Assembly (NCBI GenBank): GCA_964471915.1
Contig: CAYYID010000007.1
Location: 59,441 to 123,440 of the forward strand
DNA: 64,000 nt
Reading direction: 5' to 3'
From: JAIEPW01 sp964471915
GTDB lineage: Bacteria; Acidobacteriota; Terriglobia; Bryobacterales; Bryobacteraceae
Shown here in pieces: positions 52,752-62,067 of this stretch (its first letter is position 1; each line of letters begins with the position of its first letter). The translations under genes were made by a program, and so were the position numbers. The notes beneath the pieces are model-generated. The model had not been told where the DNA came from and made no database searches. It saw only the letters and a list, made by a program, of their open reading frames with translations.

Positions 52752-54389
52752 TCAATCGCGAATCCCGAACTCCGCCGCGACCTCCGGGCTATCCGCGAAC
52801 CCGAGCCTCCCCGCCCGCACCCGCAAGCGCGCGCTCCGCCCGACCTCGAACGGTCCCGTGTACAGCATCCACCGCTCCCCCAGCGAATACTCGAGCGACG
52901 CACCCTCGGTGGCGCACCGCAACGTCACCCGTACCGGACCCCGAAACTCGCCGCCCGCCGGCTCGATCTCCGGACGCGCCGTTTCGCTCCACCGCCCGCC
53001 GGGGCGCCACCGCTCCTTCAGCTCCTCCTCCGGCACCGCGCCCAGGTCTCCCGTCTCGCGCACCCACCGCTCGTGCGCGGCGCGGAGCCGCGCCAGCGCC
53101 GCGCGGTGCTCCGGATCCTCGGCCAGATTGCGGATCTCGTGCGGATCCGCCGCCGTGTCGTACAGTTCCTCTGGCGGCTTGCGCGGGGCGAAGAACAACT
53201 TCTGCGGACCTTCCAGCCTTCCTTCGGCGTTCAGGCGCCGCCACTCCCGCATCAGGGGCATCTGGTCCAGGTACGCGATCGGCTGCGTGTACGGCAGTTC
53301 CGGGCGGTAGTTCCGCAGGTAGCGCAGGCGTCCGTCGTAGGCGGAGCGAATCCGGTCGGGCTTCTCGTCCATCCGGTCGCGGACCCCGAACACGTAACCC
53401 GGCGCTTTCTTCTTTTGCTCTCCCAGGAACGCCCGGCCCTGCATGTGCCCGGGGATCCGCACGCCCGCCAGGGACAAAACCGTCGGGCCGAGGTCGATCA
53501 GGTTCACCAGTTCCGGCTGCACCGCTCCCGCGCGCAATTGTCCCGGCCAGCGCACCAGCAGCGGGACGCGGGTGCCGGCGTCATGCAGCCAGCGCTTGGC
53601 GCGCGGCAGGCCGCGGCCGTGGTCGCCCCAGAAGAACACGACCGTGTCGCGATCCAGCCCGTCGCCCGCGAGCTGCTCCAGCATCGTCTTCACCCGCAGG
53701 TCCACTGCGGTGACCAGATCGTAGTACGTCGCCCAATCCTTGCGAACCACCGCCGTATCGGGGTAGTAGGGCGGCAGTTTGGCGAGCGCGGGATCGTGGC
53801 GCAGCTCGCGCGGGACGCTCGCCAGCGCCTCCGCCGCATTGCCCTCGCCGCGAATCCGCCCCTCGTGCGACTCCAGGAAATTGAACACGGCGAAAAACGG
53901 CTGCCCCTTCGCCCGATTCCGCCAGTGCGCCCGCGGACCCGATTCGTCCCAGACGCCGAGGGGCGCTCCCGAAACGTTGCCTGCCACACCGCCGTCCGGG
54001 CGGCCCAGGTTGTAATCCGTCTTCGCGTTGTTCGTGCAGTAATAGCCGGCGGCGCGCAGGTACTCGGGAAAACACTTCACGTGCGGCGGCGGCACACCCT
54101 GGCTCCGCATGTGGTGCAGGCCGATGGACGTCGGGTACATGCCGGTGATGATCCCGGCGCGGCTGGGCGCGCAGACGCCGGCGACGGAGAACGCGTTGGT
54201 GAACCGCACTCCTTCGGCCGCGAAACGATCCAGATTTGGGGTCCGCGCGTAGGCATCGCCGTAGCAGCCGAGGTCGGGGCTCAGGTCCTCGGCAGAGAGC
54301 CACAGAATGTTCGGGCGCCGGCGGCGCGCCTGCGCGAGCGCCGGGAGCCCGGCGAGGAAAGTCCGGCGGAGCAGCACGGCGGTTAGCAT
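52752..54389 (-). CDS. Tat-exported sulfatase with C-terminal beta domain
   Basis: 545 residues. Tat signal LLRRTFLAGLPALAQA. Formylglycine motif Cys73-Ala-Pro-Ser-Arg (VCAPSRAGIITGMYP); SAEDLSPDLGCYG as in heparan-N-sulfatase-like members; FFWGDHGRGL. From about residue 460 a chitobiase-like/CHB_HEX beta sandwich (PEIEPAGGEFRGPVRVTLRC) may bind carbohydrate. Convergent with the PIN gene; divergent from the amidohydrolase. Confidence 0.93.
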   Translation of the reverse strand: MLTAVLLRRTFLAGLPALAQARRRRPNILWLSAEDLSPDLGCYGDAYARTPNLDRFAAEGVRFTNAFSVAGVCAPSRAGIITGMYPTSIGLHHMRSQGVPPPHVKCFPEYLRAAGYYCTNNAKTDYNLGRPDGGVAGNVSGAPLGVWDESGPRAHWRNRAKGQPFFAVFNFLESHEGRIRGEGNAAEALASVPRELRHDPALAKLPPYYPDTAVVRKDWATYYDLVTAVDLRVKTMLEQLAGDGLDRDTVVFFWGDHGRGLPRAKRWLHDAGTRVPLLVRWPGQLRAGAVQPELVNLIDLGPTVLSLAGVRIPGHMQGRAFLGEQKKKAPGYVFGVRDRMDEKPDRIRSAYDGRLRYLRNYRPELPYTQPIAYLDQMPLMREWRRLNAEGRLEGPQKLFFAPRKPPEELYDTAADPHEIRNLAEDPEHRAALARLRAAHERWVRETGDLGAVPEEELKERWRPGGRWSETARPEIEPAGGEFRGPVRVTLRCATEGASLEYSLGERWMLYTGPFEVGRSARLRVRAGRLGFADSPEVAAEFGIRD

Positions 54390-54442
54390 ATCGCGCGGGC
54401 ACGCCGGGCGCTCTGAGGTGACGGCATTGAGACAATAGAGCG

Positions 54443-55264
54443 ATGACCAAGGCTATCGACGCCTGGGCGCAACCGGTCCCCGGGCGTACCCGGCAGGATC
54501 TGCCGGAAGCCGTGCGCCTGTTCGAAAAATCCGGCACGGCGCATCTTCTGGACCAGCAGCTAGAGCCCGCCGAGATCGTCGCCCGGATGGACGCTGCCGG
54601 CGTCGACCGCCTGCTGCTCTCGGCCTGGTGCCGGCCGGGCCGCTGGCTGATCACGAACGACGAAGTGGCCGCCCACGTTCAGGCGTTTCCCGGCCGTTTC
54701 ACCGGCGTCGCCGCCGTGGACCTCGCCGATCCGGTGGCCGCGGTGCGAGAGTTGCGCCGCGCCGTGCGCGACTTGGGCTTCCGGGCGCTGCGCGTGGTCC
54801 CGTGGCTCTGGAAACTGCCGCCCAACGACCGGCTCTACTATCCGCTCTATGTCGCCTGCGTCGAGCTGGGCATCCCGTTTTGCACCCAGGTGGGCCACAC
54901 CGGGCCGCTGCTGCCTTCCGAACCCGGGCGTCCCGTGCCGTACCTCGACGAAGTCGCCCTCACCTTCCCGGAACTCCGCATCGTCGCCGGCCATATCGGG
55001 CATCCCTGGACCGACGAGATGATCGGCCTTGCCTGGAAGCACGACAACGTCTTCATCGATACTTCGGCCTACCTGCCGGCTTACTATCCGGCGCCGCTGC
55101 TGCAATTCCTGCGAACCTACGGGAAGGACAAAGTGATGTTCGGTTCCAATTTCCCCCAACTACCCCTGGATCGCTGCCTGGAAGGCGTGGCGAAACTGGA
55201 GTTACCGCCCGCCATCGAACACAGGTTCCTGCGCGAGAACGCCGCGCGCGTTTTCGAACTGTAG
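54443..55264 (+). CDS. Amidohydrolase_2 family protein
   Basis: 273 residues, TIM-barrel of the amidohydrolase-related family (ACMSD-type): FCTQVGHTG, AGHIGHPWTDEMIG, VFIDTSAYLP and FGSNFPQLPLD. The first metal-binding HxH at the N-terminus is missing (DAWAQPVPGR instead), which suggests a changed metal site. Reaction unknown: decarboxylase or hydrolase. Followed 12 bases on by the methyltransferase. Confidence 0.85.
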   Translation: MTKAIDAWAQPVPGRTRQDLPEAVRLFEKSGTAHLLDQQLEPAEIVARMDAAGVDRLLLSAWCRPGRWLITNDEVAAHVQAFPGRFTGVAAVDLADPVAAVRELRRAVRDLGFRALRVVPWLWKLPPNDRLYYPLYVACVELGIPFCTQVGHTGPLLPSEPGRPVPYLDEVALTFPELRIVAGHIGHPWTDEMIGLAWKHDNVFIDTSAYLPAYYPAPLLQFLRTYGKDKVMFGSNFPQLPLDRCLEGVAKLELPPAIEHRFLRENAARVFEL

Positions 55265-55276
55265 ACCACGTCAAAC

Positions 55277-56053
55277 ATGGATCATCTCGAAGCCGGCAAG
55301 TACTGGGAAGCGAACGCCCCCGCCTGGACCACGCTGGTGCGCCAGGGCTACGACGTGTACCGCGACTTCGTCAATACGCCCGCATTCCTGGACCTGCTGC
55401 CGGATATCGCCGGCCGCACCGGGCTCGATGCCGGCTGCGGTGAGGGACACAACACGCGCCTGTTCGCGGCGCGCGGCGCGCGCATGTTCGGCGTCGACAT
55501 CGCGCCCGCGTTCGTGCGCGCCGCCGCGGCCGTCGATCCCGGATCCATCCCCTACGCGGTGGGCAGCGCCCAGCAGCTCCCCTTCGCCGCCGCGCGGTTC
55601 GATTTCGCTACCTCCCTGATGTGCCTCATGGATCTGCCGGATCCCGCCGCCGCGCTGCGCGAGTTGCACCGCGTCCTCCGCCCCGGCGGTTTTCTGCAGT
55701 TCTCCATCACCCACCCCTGCTTCAGCCCGCCCCACCGCCGGCTGCTGCGGACGCCCGCAGGCGAGCCCTACGCCGTGGAACTCGGCCGGTACTTCGAACG
55801 CGTGCCCGGGCGCGTGGAGCGCTGGTTGTTCTCCTCCGCGCCCGCCGAGGCGAAAGCCGGGCTGCGGCCCTTCGAGATCCCGCTGTTCCACTACACGCTG
55901 GCCGAATGGCTGCATTTCGTGCGGCAAGCGGGGTTCCTGCTGGAAGAAGTGCGCGAGCCCCACGCCAGCGAAGCGACCGCCCGCGAGGTGCCCCAGGTGG
56001 CCGATACGCGCGTGGTGGCCTACTTCCTGCACGTCCTCTGCCGGAAAGCGTGA
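55277..56053 (+). CDS. Class I SAM-dependent methyltransferase
   Basis: 258 residues. Motif I GLDAGCGEGHNTRLFA, VDIAPAFVRAAAAV, motif III and IV FATSLMCLMDLPDP, and a UbiE-type post motif LRPGGFLQFSITHPCF. Cytoplasmic, small-molecule type. Starts 12 bases after the amidohydrolase and may be cotranscribed with it. Confidence 0.9.
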   Translation: MDHLEAGKYWEANAPAWTTLVRQGYDVYRDFVNTPAFLDLLPDIAGRTGLDAGCGEGHNTRLFAARGARMFGVDIAPAFVRAAAAVDPGSIPYAVGSAQQLPFAAARFDFATSLMCLMDLPDPAAALRELHRVLRPGGFLQFSITHPCFSPPHRRLLRTPAGEPYAVELGRYFERVPGRVERWLFSSAPAEAKAGLRPFEIPLFHYTLAEWLHFVRQAGFLLEEVREPHASEATAREVPQVADTRVVAYFLHVLCRKA

Positions 56054-56112
56054 TCCGAGGCGAACCGCCCGGCTTTCGCCGCCCGGTCCAGGTGTGACAC
56101 ACTCGACAGGCG

Positions 56113-56880
56113 ATGAATTTCGACCGGGAACTCGAATTTGCCCAGGCTCTGGCGCGTGAAGCGGCGGCGATCGCCTGGCGCTGCCAGGCCGAAGGTGTGT
56201 CGGTGGAACTGAAATCCGACGCCTCGCCGGTGACGCTGGCCGACAAAGAGATCGAGCGGCGCATGGCGCGTGCCATCGAGGAGCACTTCCCGGGCGACGG
56301 CATTCTCGGAGAGGAAGGCGCGGCGCTCGAGTCCCGCAACGGCCGCCGCTGGATCCTGGATCCCATCGACGGCACCCGCGACTTCATTCGCGGCACGGGG
56401 TTGTGGTGCCATCTGATCGCGCTGGAAACCGAGGGTGAGGTGCGCATGGGCGTCGCGCACGTTCCCGAGCAGGACCGGATGTTCTGGGCCGCCCGCGGCG
56501 GCGGCGCGTTCCGCAACGGATCCGCGCTGCGCATCTCCGCGGCCACGCGGCTCGCGGAAGCGTTCGTCTCGCTGAACCAGCTCGAACGCGCCGGGGAGGC
56601 GCCCTACGGCGAGCGGCTGCTCGCGTGGGCGTCCCAGTGCTGGGGCTTCCGCGCGCTGGGCGGCACGGTAGATGCGCTGCTGGTGGCGCAGGGGACCCTC
56701 GACCTCTGGATCGAACCCCGCGTCGCCCCCTGGGATCTCGCCGCCGTCCAGGTGATCGTCGAAGAAGCAGGCGGCGTCTTTCGCGCCTTCTCGGGGGAGC
56801 GGACCATCTACGAGGGCAACGCCTGGGCCTGCGCGCCGGGCCTCGAAAAGGACGTCCGGGCGTTCCTCGGATTACAATAA
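56113..56880 (+). CDS. Inositol-monophosphatase-type phosphatase (HisN-like)
   Basis: 255 residues. Mg-dependent phosphatase motifs: GEEG (66-69), DPIDGTRDF (83-91), WD in APWDLAAVQ, and GGTVDALL. May dephosphorylate histidinol-phosphate, inositol-phosphate or a nucleotide; not distinguishable here. Followed after five bases by the epimerase. Confidence 0.9.
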   Translation: MNFDRELEFAQALAREAAAIAWRCQAEGVSVELKSDASPVTLADKEIERRMARAIEEHFPGDGILGEEGAALESRNGRRWILDPIDGTRDFIRGTGLWCHLIALETEGEVRMGVAHVPEQDRMFWAARGGGAFRNGSALRISAATRLAEAFVSLNQLERAGEAPYGERLLAWASQCWGFRALGGTVDALLVAQGTLDLWIEPRVAPWDLAAVQVIVEEAGGVFRAFSGERTIYEGNAWACAPGLEKDVRAFLGLQ

Positions 56881-56885
56881 ACGCG

Positions 56886-57953
56886 ATGGCCGGCCGCTAC
56901 CAGAACGTTCCCGTGCTCGTCACCGGTGGCCTCGGCTTCATCGGCAGCAACCTCGTGATCCAACTGGTGCACGAGGGCGCCATCGTTTGCGTAGCGGACC
57001 CGTCCATGCCGGGCTGCGGCGCGAATCTCCATAATCTGCATCCCGTGCGGGATCACGTGCGCGTCTTGCCCATCGATATCGCGGACACCGCCGCGCTCGC
57101 GCTCGAGATCGCGCAGAGCCAGGTGATCTTCAACCTGGCCGGCGAGATCAGCCACATCCACTCCATGGACTTCCCGGAGCGCGACATGCAGATCAACGCC
57201 GTCGCGCAGCTCCAGTTCCTGCGCGAATGTGCGCGGCGCAATCCCGCGGCGCGGATCGTCTACGCCGGTACGCGCCAGGTCTATGGCGTCCCCGAGTACT
57301 TGCCGGTCGACGAGCGGCACCCCATCGCTCCCGTGGACTTCAACGGCGTCCACAAGTTCGCCGCCGCCATGTACCACGAGATGCTGACGCGCGCCGGGCA
57401 ACTGGACGCCGTCGTGCTGCGCCTGACTAATGTCTACGGGCCGCGCATGGCGCTCGATGTCCCCTGCCAGGGCTTCCTCAGCACGTTCCTGCGCCGCCTG
57501 CTGCTCGGCCAGCCCCTCGATATCTATGGCGACGGACGCCAGCTCCGCGATCCGGTCTATGTCGACGACGCCGTCGAGGCCTTTCTGCTGGCGGGCATCG
57601 CCGAACGCAAACCGTACTGCATCTACAACACCGGCGGCATCGAGCCCCTCAGCCTGGAGCAGATCGCGCGGATCGCCGCCGAGGCCAACGGCGGCGCCGA
57701 GCTCAGCTTCCGGCCGTTTCCCGAGAACGTCAAACCCATCGACATCGGCAGCTATTACACCGACTCCACGCGCATTCAGCGGGAGCTCGGCTGGAAGCCT
57801 AGCACCCGCTTCGCCGACGGCATCCGGCTGACTCTCGCCTACTACGGCCGCGAGCTTGCCCACTATCTGGATCCCGCGAATCCCCAGCCTAACTGCCGGA
57901 TGCCCGAGCACGGCGGCGTTCAGAAGCGGCTGGCCTACGCCGGCGTCCGTTGA
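56886..57953 (+). CDS. Extended SDR, NAD-dependent epimerase/dehydratase
   Basis: 355 residues. NAD motif TGGLGFIGSN, FNLAGEISHIHSMD, YAGTRQVYG, RLTNVYGPRM and YGDGRQLRDPVYVDDAVEAF. In the position of the active-site Tyr-x3-Lys it reads FNGVHKFAAAMYHE: Asn-x3-Lys, so the catalytic Tyr is absent. The subfamily of such proteins is known in sugar-nucleotide and other clusters. Start 56886. Followed by the methyltransferase gene. Confidence 0.9.
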   Translation: MAGRYQNVPVLVTGGLGFIGSNLVIQLVHEGAIVCVADPSMPGCGANLHNLHPVRDHVRVLPIDIADTAALALEIAQSQVIFNLAGEISHIHSMDFPERDMQINAVAQLQFLRECARRNPAARIVYAGTRQVYGVPEYLPVDERHPIAPVDFNGVHKFAAAMYHEMLTRAGQLDAVVLRLTNVYGPRMALDVPCQGFLSTFLRRLLLGQPLDIYGDGRQLRDPVYVDDAVEAFLLAGIAERKPYCIYNTGGIEPLSLEQIARIAAEANGGAELSFRPFPENVKPIDIGSYYTDSTRIQRELGWKPSTRFADGIRLTLAYYGRELAHYLDPANPQPNCRMPEHGGVQKRLAYAGVR

Positions 57954-57955
57954 GC

Positions 57956-58723
57956 ATGCCTGCCGTCCAGGCCAGCATGAACCCGGCCGAGTTCGCGAAC
58001 ATCGCCGCCGGCGAACGCGACTTCTGGTGGTACCGCGGGCAGCGCACCATCCTTTACCGGGTGCTCGATCCGCTCGCTCGTCAGCGCCGCTTCCGGCGCG
58101 TGCTGGAAGCCGGCTGCGGCACCGGTTATCAATCCCTGGACCTCGCCGCCCGCTACGGCTGGCCGATGATCCCCCTCGACCTCGGCCGTGAAGGCCTCAC
58201 CTACGCCCGCGCCATGGGCCTCGGCGACCTGCTGCAGGCCGACGTCGCGGCCCTCCCGCTGGCGGACCGCAGCGTCGATCTGCTGCTCTCGCTGGACGTC
58301 ATCGTCCACTTCCCGCGCGGCGAGGAGCCGCGTCCGGTGGCTGAGTTCGCCCGCGTCCTCGAGCCCGGGGGCCTGCTGGTGCTCCGCGTTTCCGCGCTCG
58401 ACCTCCTGCGCAGCCGCCATTCGATGTTTGCGCACGAGCGGCAGCGCTTCACACGCGCGCGCTTGCGGCGCCTGCTGGAAGACCACGGCTTCCGCGTCCG
58501 CCGGATGACGTACTGTAATTCGTTGCTGCTGCCCGTCGCTCTCGCGAAGTTCCGTGTCTGGGAGCCGCTGACCAACGCCGCGCCGTCCAGCGGCGTGGAA
58601 CCGGTGGCGCCCTGGCTGAACCGATTGCTCGAAGTCCCGTTGTCCGCCGAGGCCGCCTGGATCGGCGCCGGTCTGAACTTCGCCCTCGGCCAGTCGATCC
58701 TTGTGGTCGCCGAGCGGGCCTAG
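57956..58723 (+). CDS. Class I SAM-dependent methyltransferase
   Basis: 255 residues. DFWWYRGQRTILYRVLDPLA, motif I VLEAGCGTGYQSLDLAARY, LLLSLDVIVHFPRGEEP and LEPGGLLVLRVSALDLL. Likely modifies a glycan or lipid-linked sugar. It follows the epimerase by two bases, so the two are cotranscribed. ATG 57956 chosen; TTG 57950 and ATG 57977 are possible. Confidence 0.85.
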   Translation: MPAVQASMNPAEFANIAAGERDFWWYRGQRTILYRVLDPLARQRRFRRVLEAGCGTGYQSLDLAARYGWPMIPLDLGREGLTYARAMGLGDLLQADVAALPLADRSVDLLLSLDVIVHFPRGEEPRPVAEFARVLEPGGLLVLRVSALDLLRSRHSMFAHERQRFTRARLRRLLEDHGFRVRRMTYCNSLLLPVALAKFRVWEPLTNAAPSSGVEPVAPWLNRLLEVPLSAEAAWIGAGLNFALGQSILVVAERA

Positions 58724-58746
58724 TTCGTTTCCGGCGGGCGCCGACC

Positions 58747-58800
58747 CCGGTTCGTCGCCCTGGATCCGGCATTCGCCCGCCTGGAACCGGCGTTCGTCGG
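58747..58800. repeat. Imperfect tandem repeat, three units
   Basis: Three 14-21 base units beginning CCGG: CCGGTTCGTCGCCCTGGAT (58747), CCGGCATTCGCCCGCCTGG (58766) and CCGGCGTTCGTCGG (58787), in the gap before the ABC ATPase gene. No known function. Confidence 0.6.
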
Positions 58801-58851
58801 ATCTTCGTGGGACTCCGCCCCACGGAACGGCTACCCTGGAGGCCTGACCCC

Positions 58852-59772
58852 ATGAACCCCGCGATCTCCGTCCAGGGACTCCACAAGCGCTACGGCGACT
58901 TCGAGGCCGTCAAGGGCATCGACTTCGAAGTCGGCGCCGGCGAGGTCTTCGGCCTGCTGGGACCGAACGGCGCCGGCAAGACCTCGACGGTCGAGATCCT
59001 GGAGGGCCTGCGCGACCGCTCCGCGGGCACCGTTGCGGTGCTCGGCTTCGACCCGGCTGTCCAGGCCAAGCAGTTGAAGGACCGCATCGGCGTGTGCCTG
59101 CAGGCCACCAATCTGCCCGATAAGCTCACCGTGCACGAGGCGCTGGTCTGGTTCGGAGCCTTCTACAGCCGCAATTCGGATCCCGATCAACTGCTGGCGC
59201 GGCTGCAACTCAAGGAAAAACGCAACGCGTCGTACTCGACGCTCTCCGGCGGCCAGAAGCAGCGGGTCGCGATCGCGCTGGCCCTGGTGAATGACCCGCA
59301 GGTGGTGTTCTTTGACGAGCCGACCACGGGGCTGGATGCGCAGGTCCGCCTGGAGATCCACGCGCTGATCCAGGAGCTGAAGGACTCGAAGCGGACCATC
59401 GTACTCACCACGCACTACATCGAGGAGGCCGAGCGCCTCTGCGACCGGGTGGCGATCGTGGACCAGGGGAAGATCATCGCGCAGGGGACGCCGCGCGAGA
59501 TCCAGGCCCGCACGATGGGCCAGTCCGGCATTGATATCGAGCTGAAGCACCCCGCCGAGAAGGCGCCGGAAGGGCTCCGCGACGCCCAGGCGGTCAGCCT
59601 GAGCGAGGACCGCCTGCACCTGCACGTTGCGTCGTCGCGCCCGGAGCGGACCATCGTCGACCTGGTCAAGTGGGTGGAGCAGTCAAACCTGGAACTCGCC
59701 GATATCCGCCTGAAGAAGCCGACGCTCGAGGACGTCTTCATCGAACTCACCGGAAAGAGCCTGAGGGACTGA
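58852..59772 (+). CDS. ABC transporter ATPase (ABC-2 exporter type)
   Basis: 306 residues. Walker A GPNGAGKTS (37-45), signature YSTLSGGQKQRVAIAL, Walker B VVFFDEPTTGLD and switch His in TTHYIEE, plus a C-terminal DrrA-like extension. GGAGG nine bases upstream of ATG 58852. Energises the next gene's permease half. Confidence 0.94.
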   Translation: MNPAISVQGLHKRYGDFEAVKGIDFEVGAGEVFGLLGPNGAGKTSTVEILEGLRDRSAGTVAVLGFDPAVQAKQLKDRIGVCLQATNLPDKLTVHEALVWFGAFYSRNSDPDQLLARLQLKEKRNASYSTLSGGQKQRVAIALALVNDPQVVFFDEPTTGLDAQVRLEIHALIQELKDSKRTIVLTTHYIEEAERLCDRVAIVDQGKIIAQGTPREIQARTMGQSGIDIELKHPAEKAPEGLRDAQAVSLSEDRLHLHVASSRPERTIVDLVKWVEQSNLELADIRLKKPTLEDVFIELTGKSLRD

Positions 59773-59776
59773 CGCC

Positions 59777-61975
59777 GTGCAAGCCTATCTCACCAACATC
59801 CGGATGACCTTGCGGCTGATGCTGCGCGACCGCACGGTGCTGTTCTTCAACTACGTCTTTCCGCTGATCTTCTTTTTCATGTTCGGCCAGTTGTACGACG
59901 CCAAGCAGGGCGGCATCATCCGCCAGGTGGTGAACATGGTGTTGACCATCGGCGTGCTGGGCGCCGGATTGTTCGGCGCGGGCATGCGCACGGTGATGGA
60001 CCGGGAGGCCAACATCCTGCGGCGCTTCAAGGTCGCCCCGGTCGGGCCCTGGCCGATGGTGATCGCCGGCATGGTTACGGGGCTCGCGGCTTACATCCCC
60101 AACCTGGTTCTCACGATCGTACTGGCGCACTATTACTACGGCATGCCGTGGCCGGCGCGGCCCGTTTCCATGTTCTTGTTCGTATGCCTCGGAACCCTGG
60201 CCTTCCGCGCCATCGGCTCCATCGCCGGCTCGGTGGTGAACTCGATGCAGGAAAGCCAGATCGTCATCCAGTTGATCTACTTTCCGATGCTGATGCTGTC
60301 CGGCGCCACCATCCCGCTCGTCGTGATGCCGCAGTGGCTGCAGATCGTGGCCAACTTCCTGCCCTCCACGCGCTTCTTCGTGGGGATGCAGTCGATCCTT
60401 TCCGGCCGCGAGGGCATCCTGGAGAACTGGAGCGAGGTTCTGGCGCTGGCCGTCACGGTCGTGCTCGGCACATTTCTCGCGGTGAAGCTCTTCCGCTGGG
60501 AGAAGGAAGAGAAACTGCCGGCCAGTTCGAAAGCCTGGGTGCTGGCCGTGCTGCTGCCGTTCGTCGTGATGGGCGTCCGCGAGAGCTACGCGCGGGACAA
60601 CATCACCAAGAACAAGATCCTGCAGCGCGAGATCCAGCGCAGCACCACGCTGCTGGTGAAGGACGCACGCGTCTTCACGGGCGACGGCCAGATTCTGGAG
60701 CAGGCCAGCGTACTGATCAAGAACGGCAAGATCGACCGGATCTTTACGGGCTCCGCACCCGACGCCAAGAGCCTGAACGCCGACGAGATCGAGGCAGCGG
60801 GGCGCACCGTGGTCCCCGGACTGATCGATGTGCATGTGCACCTGGGCGCGCCCGGCGGCTTCTACGAAAAGCCCGACGACTACCAGCCCGCGAAGCTCCT
60901 GCCGCGCGAACTGGCCGCCTATCTCTACAGCGGTGTCACGGCGGTCCGCAGCCTCGGCGACCAGGTCGATGAGATCGCCAAGGCAGGCCGGATCATCGCC
61001 TCCGGCGAGAAGCTGGGCGCGGAAGTGTTCTTCGCCGGACCCCTGTTCACCGCCGCGAAGGGCCACGGCACGGAGTATGCGGCGCGTATGCCCGAGCAGT
61101 TCCGGGAGCAGTTCAACGCGCAGTTCGTGCGGGTTCCCAAGACCGCGGAGGAGGCGCGCTCCATGGTCCGCGACCTCAAGGCTAAGGGCGTCGGCGCCAT
61201 CAAGATCGTCCTCGAGGCCGGGGTGCAGGGCTATGCGTTCGAGCGCTTCGACCTGGGGCTTGCGAAGGCAGTAGCGGACGAAGCCCGCGCGCAGGGGCTC
61301 CCCGTCGCCTGCCACACCGGCGATTCCCGCGATGTCGCCGACGCGGTGAAGCTGGGCGTCACCAACATCGAACACGGGTCGTTCCGCGACGCGATCCCGG
61401 ACGCCGTCTTCGCCGCCATGAAACAGAGGGGCATCGCTTACTCGCCGACCCTGGCCGTCGGCGAAGCGCTGGGCGAAGTCGGCGCCGGATCCCTGAAGCT
61501 GCTCGAGCGGTCGCTGGTCGCCCAGATCGGCCCGCCGGAGCTGCTGGCCGCCACCAAGAGCTTCTATGTGTCCGAAGCCGGCAAGAGCATGAGCCGGGGC
61601 ATCGCGATGTATCCCATGAAGCTCGAGATCGCCCGCGACAACCTGCGGCGCGCTCATCAAGCCGGAGTGACGCTGGTCACCGGTTCGGATGCCGGCAATC
61701 CGCTGGTGTTCCACGGACCGACGGTGCAACGCGAGGTCCAGTTGTGGATCGAGGCGGGCATTCCGGCCGCGGCGGCCCTGCAGGCGGCGACCCACAACGC
61801 CGCGCGAGTGATCGGCGCGGGGGAGCGCATCGGCCTGATCCAGCCGGGTTACGAGGCCTCGCTGGTGATCCTGGAGGGCAATCCGCTGACGGATCCGGCC
61901 GCCACGGAGCGCATTTCGACGGTGATCTTCAAGGGCGGGCGCGTCGGCCGCGCCGGCTTGTTTGATCAAAAGTGA
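59777..61975 (+). CDS. ABC-2 permease fused to amidohydrolase
   Basis: 732 residues, GTG start. Residues 1-245 form an ABC-2-type permease with six TM helices (about 20-39, 50-70, 94-121, 130-155, 162-182, 221-241). A seventh hydrophobic segment (AWVLAVLLPFVVMGVRESYA, 251-270) follows KLPASSK, after which an imidazolonepropionase-like amidohydrolase runs from about 280: LLVKDARVFTGDG, metal motif LIDVHVHLG, HTGDSR, NIEHGSF and TGSDAGNP. With N-in topology the seventh helix puts the hydrolase in the periplasm. That segment resembles a former signal peptide. No frameshift or stop is seen between the halves. It follows its ATPase by four bases. Confidence 0.9.
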   Translation: MQAYLTNIRMTLRLMLRDRTVLFFNYVFPLIFFFMFGQLYDAKQGGIIRQVVNMVLTIGVLGAGLFGAGMRTVMDREANILRRFKVAPVGPWPMVIAGMVTGLAAYIPNLVLTIVLAHYYYGMPWPARPVSMFLFVCLGTLAFRAIGSIAGSVVNSMQESQIVIQLIYFPMLMLSGATIPLVVMPQWLQIVANFLPSTRFFVGMQSILSGREGILENWSEVLALAVTVVLGTFLAVKLFRWEKEEKLPASSKAWVLAVLLPFVVMGVRESYARDNITKNKILQREIQRSTTLLVKDARVFTGDGQILEQASVLIKNGKIDRIFTGSAPDAKSLNADEIEAAGRTVVPGLIDVHVHLGAPGGFYEKPDDYQPAKLLPRELAAYLYSGVTAVRSLGDQVDEIAKAGRIIASGEKLGAEVFFAGPLFTAAKGHGTEYAARMPEQFREQFNAQFVRVPKTAEEARSMVRDLKAKGVGAIKIVLEAGVQGYAFERFDLGLAKAVADEARAQGLPVACHTGDSRDVADAVKLGVTNIEHGSFRDAIPDAVFAAMKQRGIAYSPTLAVGEALGEVGAGSLKLLERSLVAQIGPPELLAATKSFYVSEAGKSMSRGIAMYPMKLEIARDNLRRAHQAGVTLVTGSDAGNPLVFHGPTVQREVQLWIEAGIPAAAALQAATHNAARVIGAGERIGLIQPGYEASLVILEGNPLTDPAATERISTVIFKGGRVGRAGLFDQK

Positions 61976-62067
61976 TTTTTTATCAGTTACTTACGAGAGA
62001 GCGAGATTCCCCGCATCCTTCCCCGCCCGGTCGCGTCTATGATAGGGACAAAGGAATCTACCGCCAC

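Noticed and set aside
59747..61969. 740-codon open frame on the minus strand opposite the permease-amidohydrolase fusion
   Set aside because: Product is His/Asp/Arg-rich and without fold features; it mirrors the codon bias of the real plus-strand gene.
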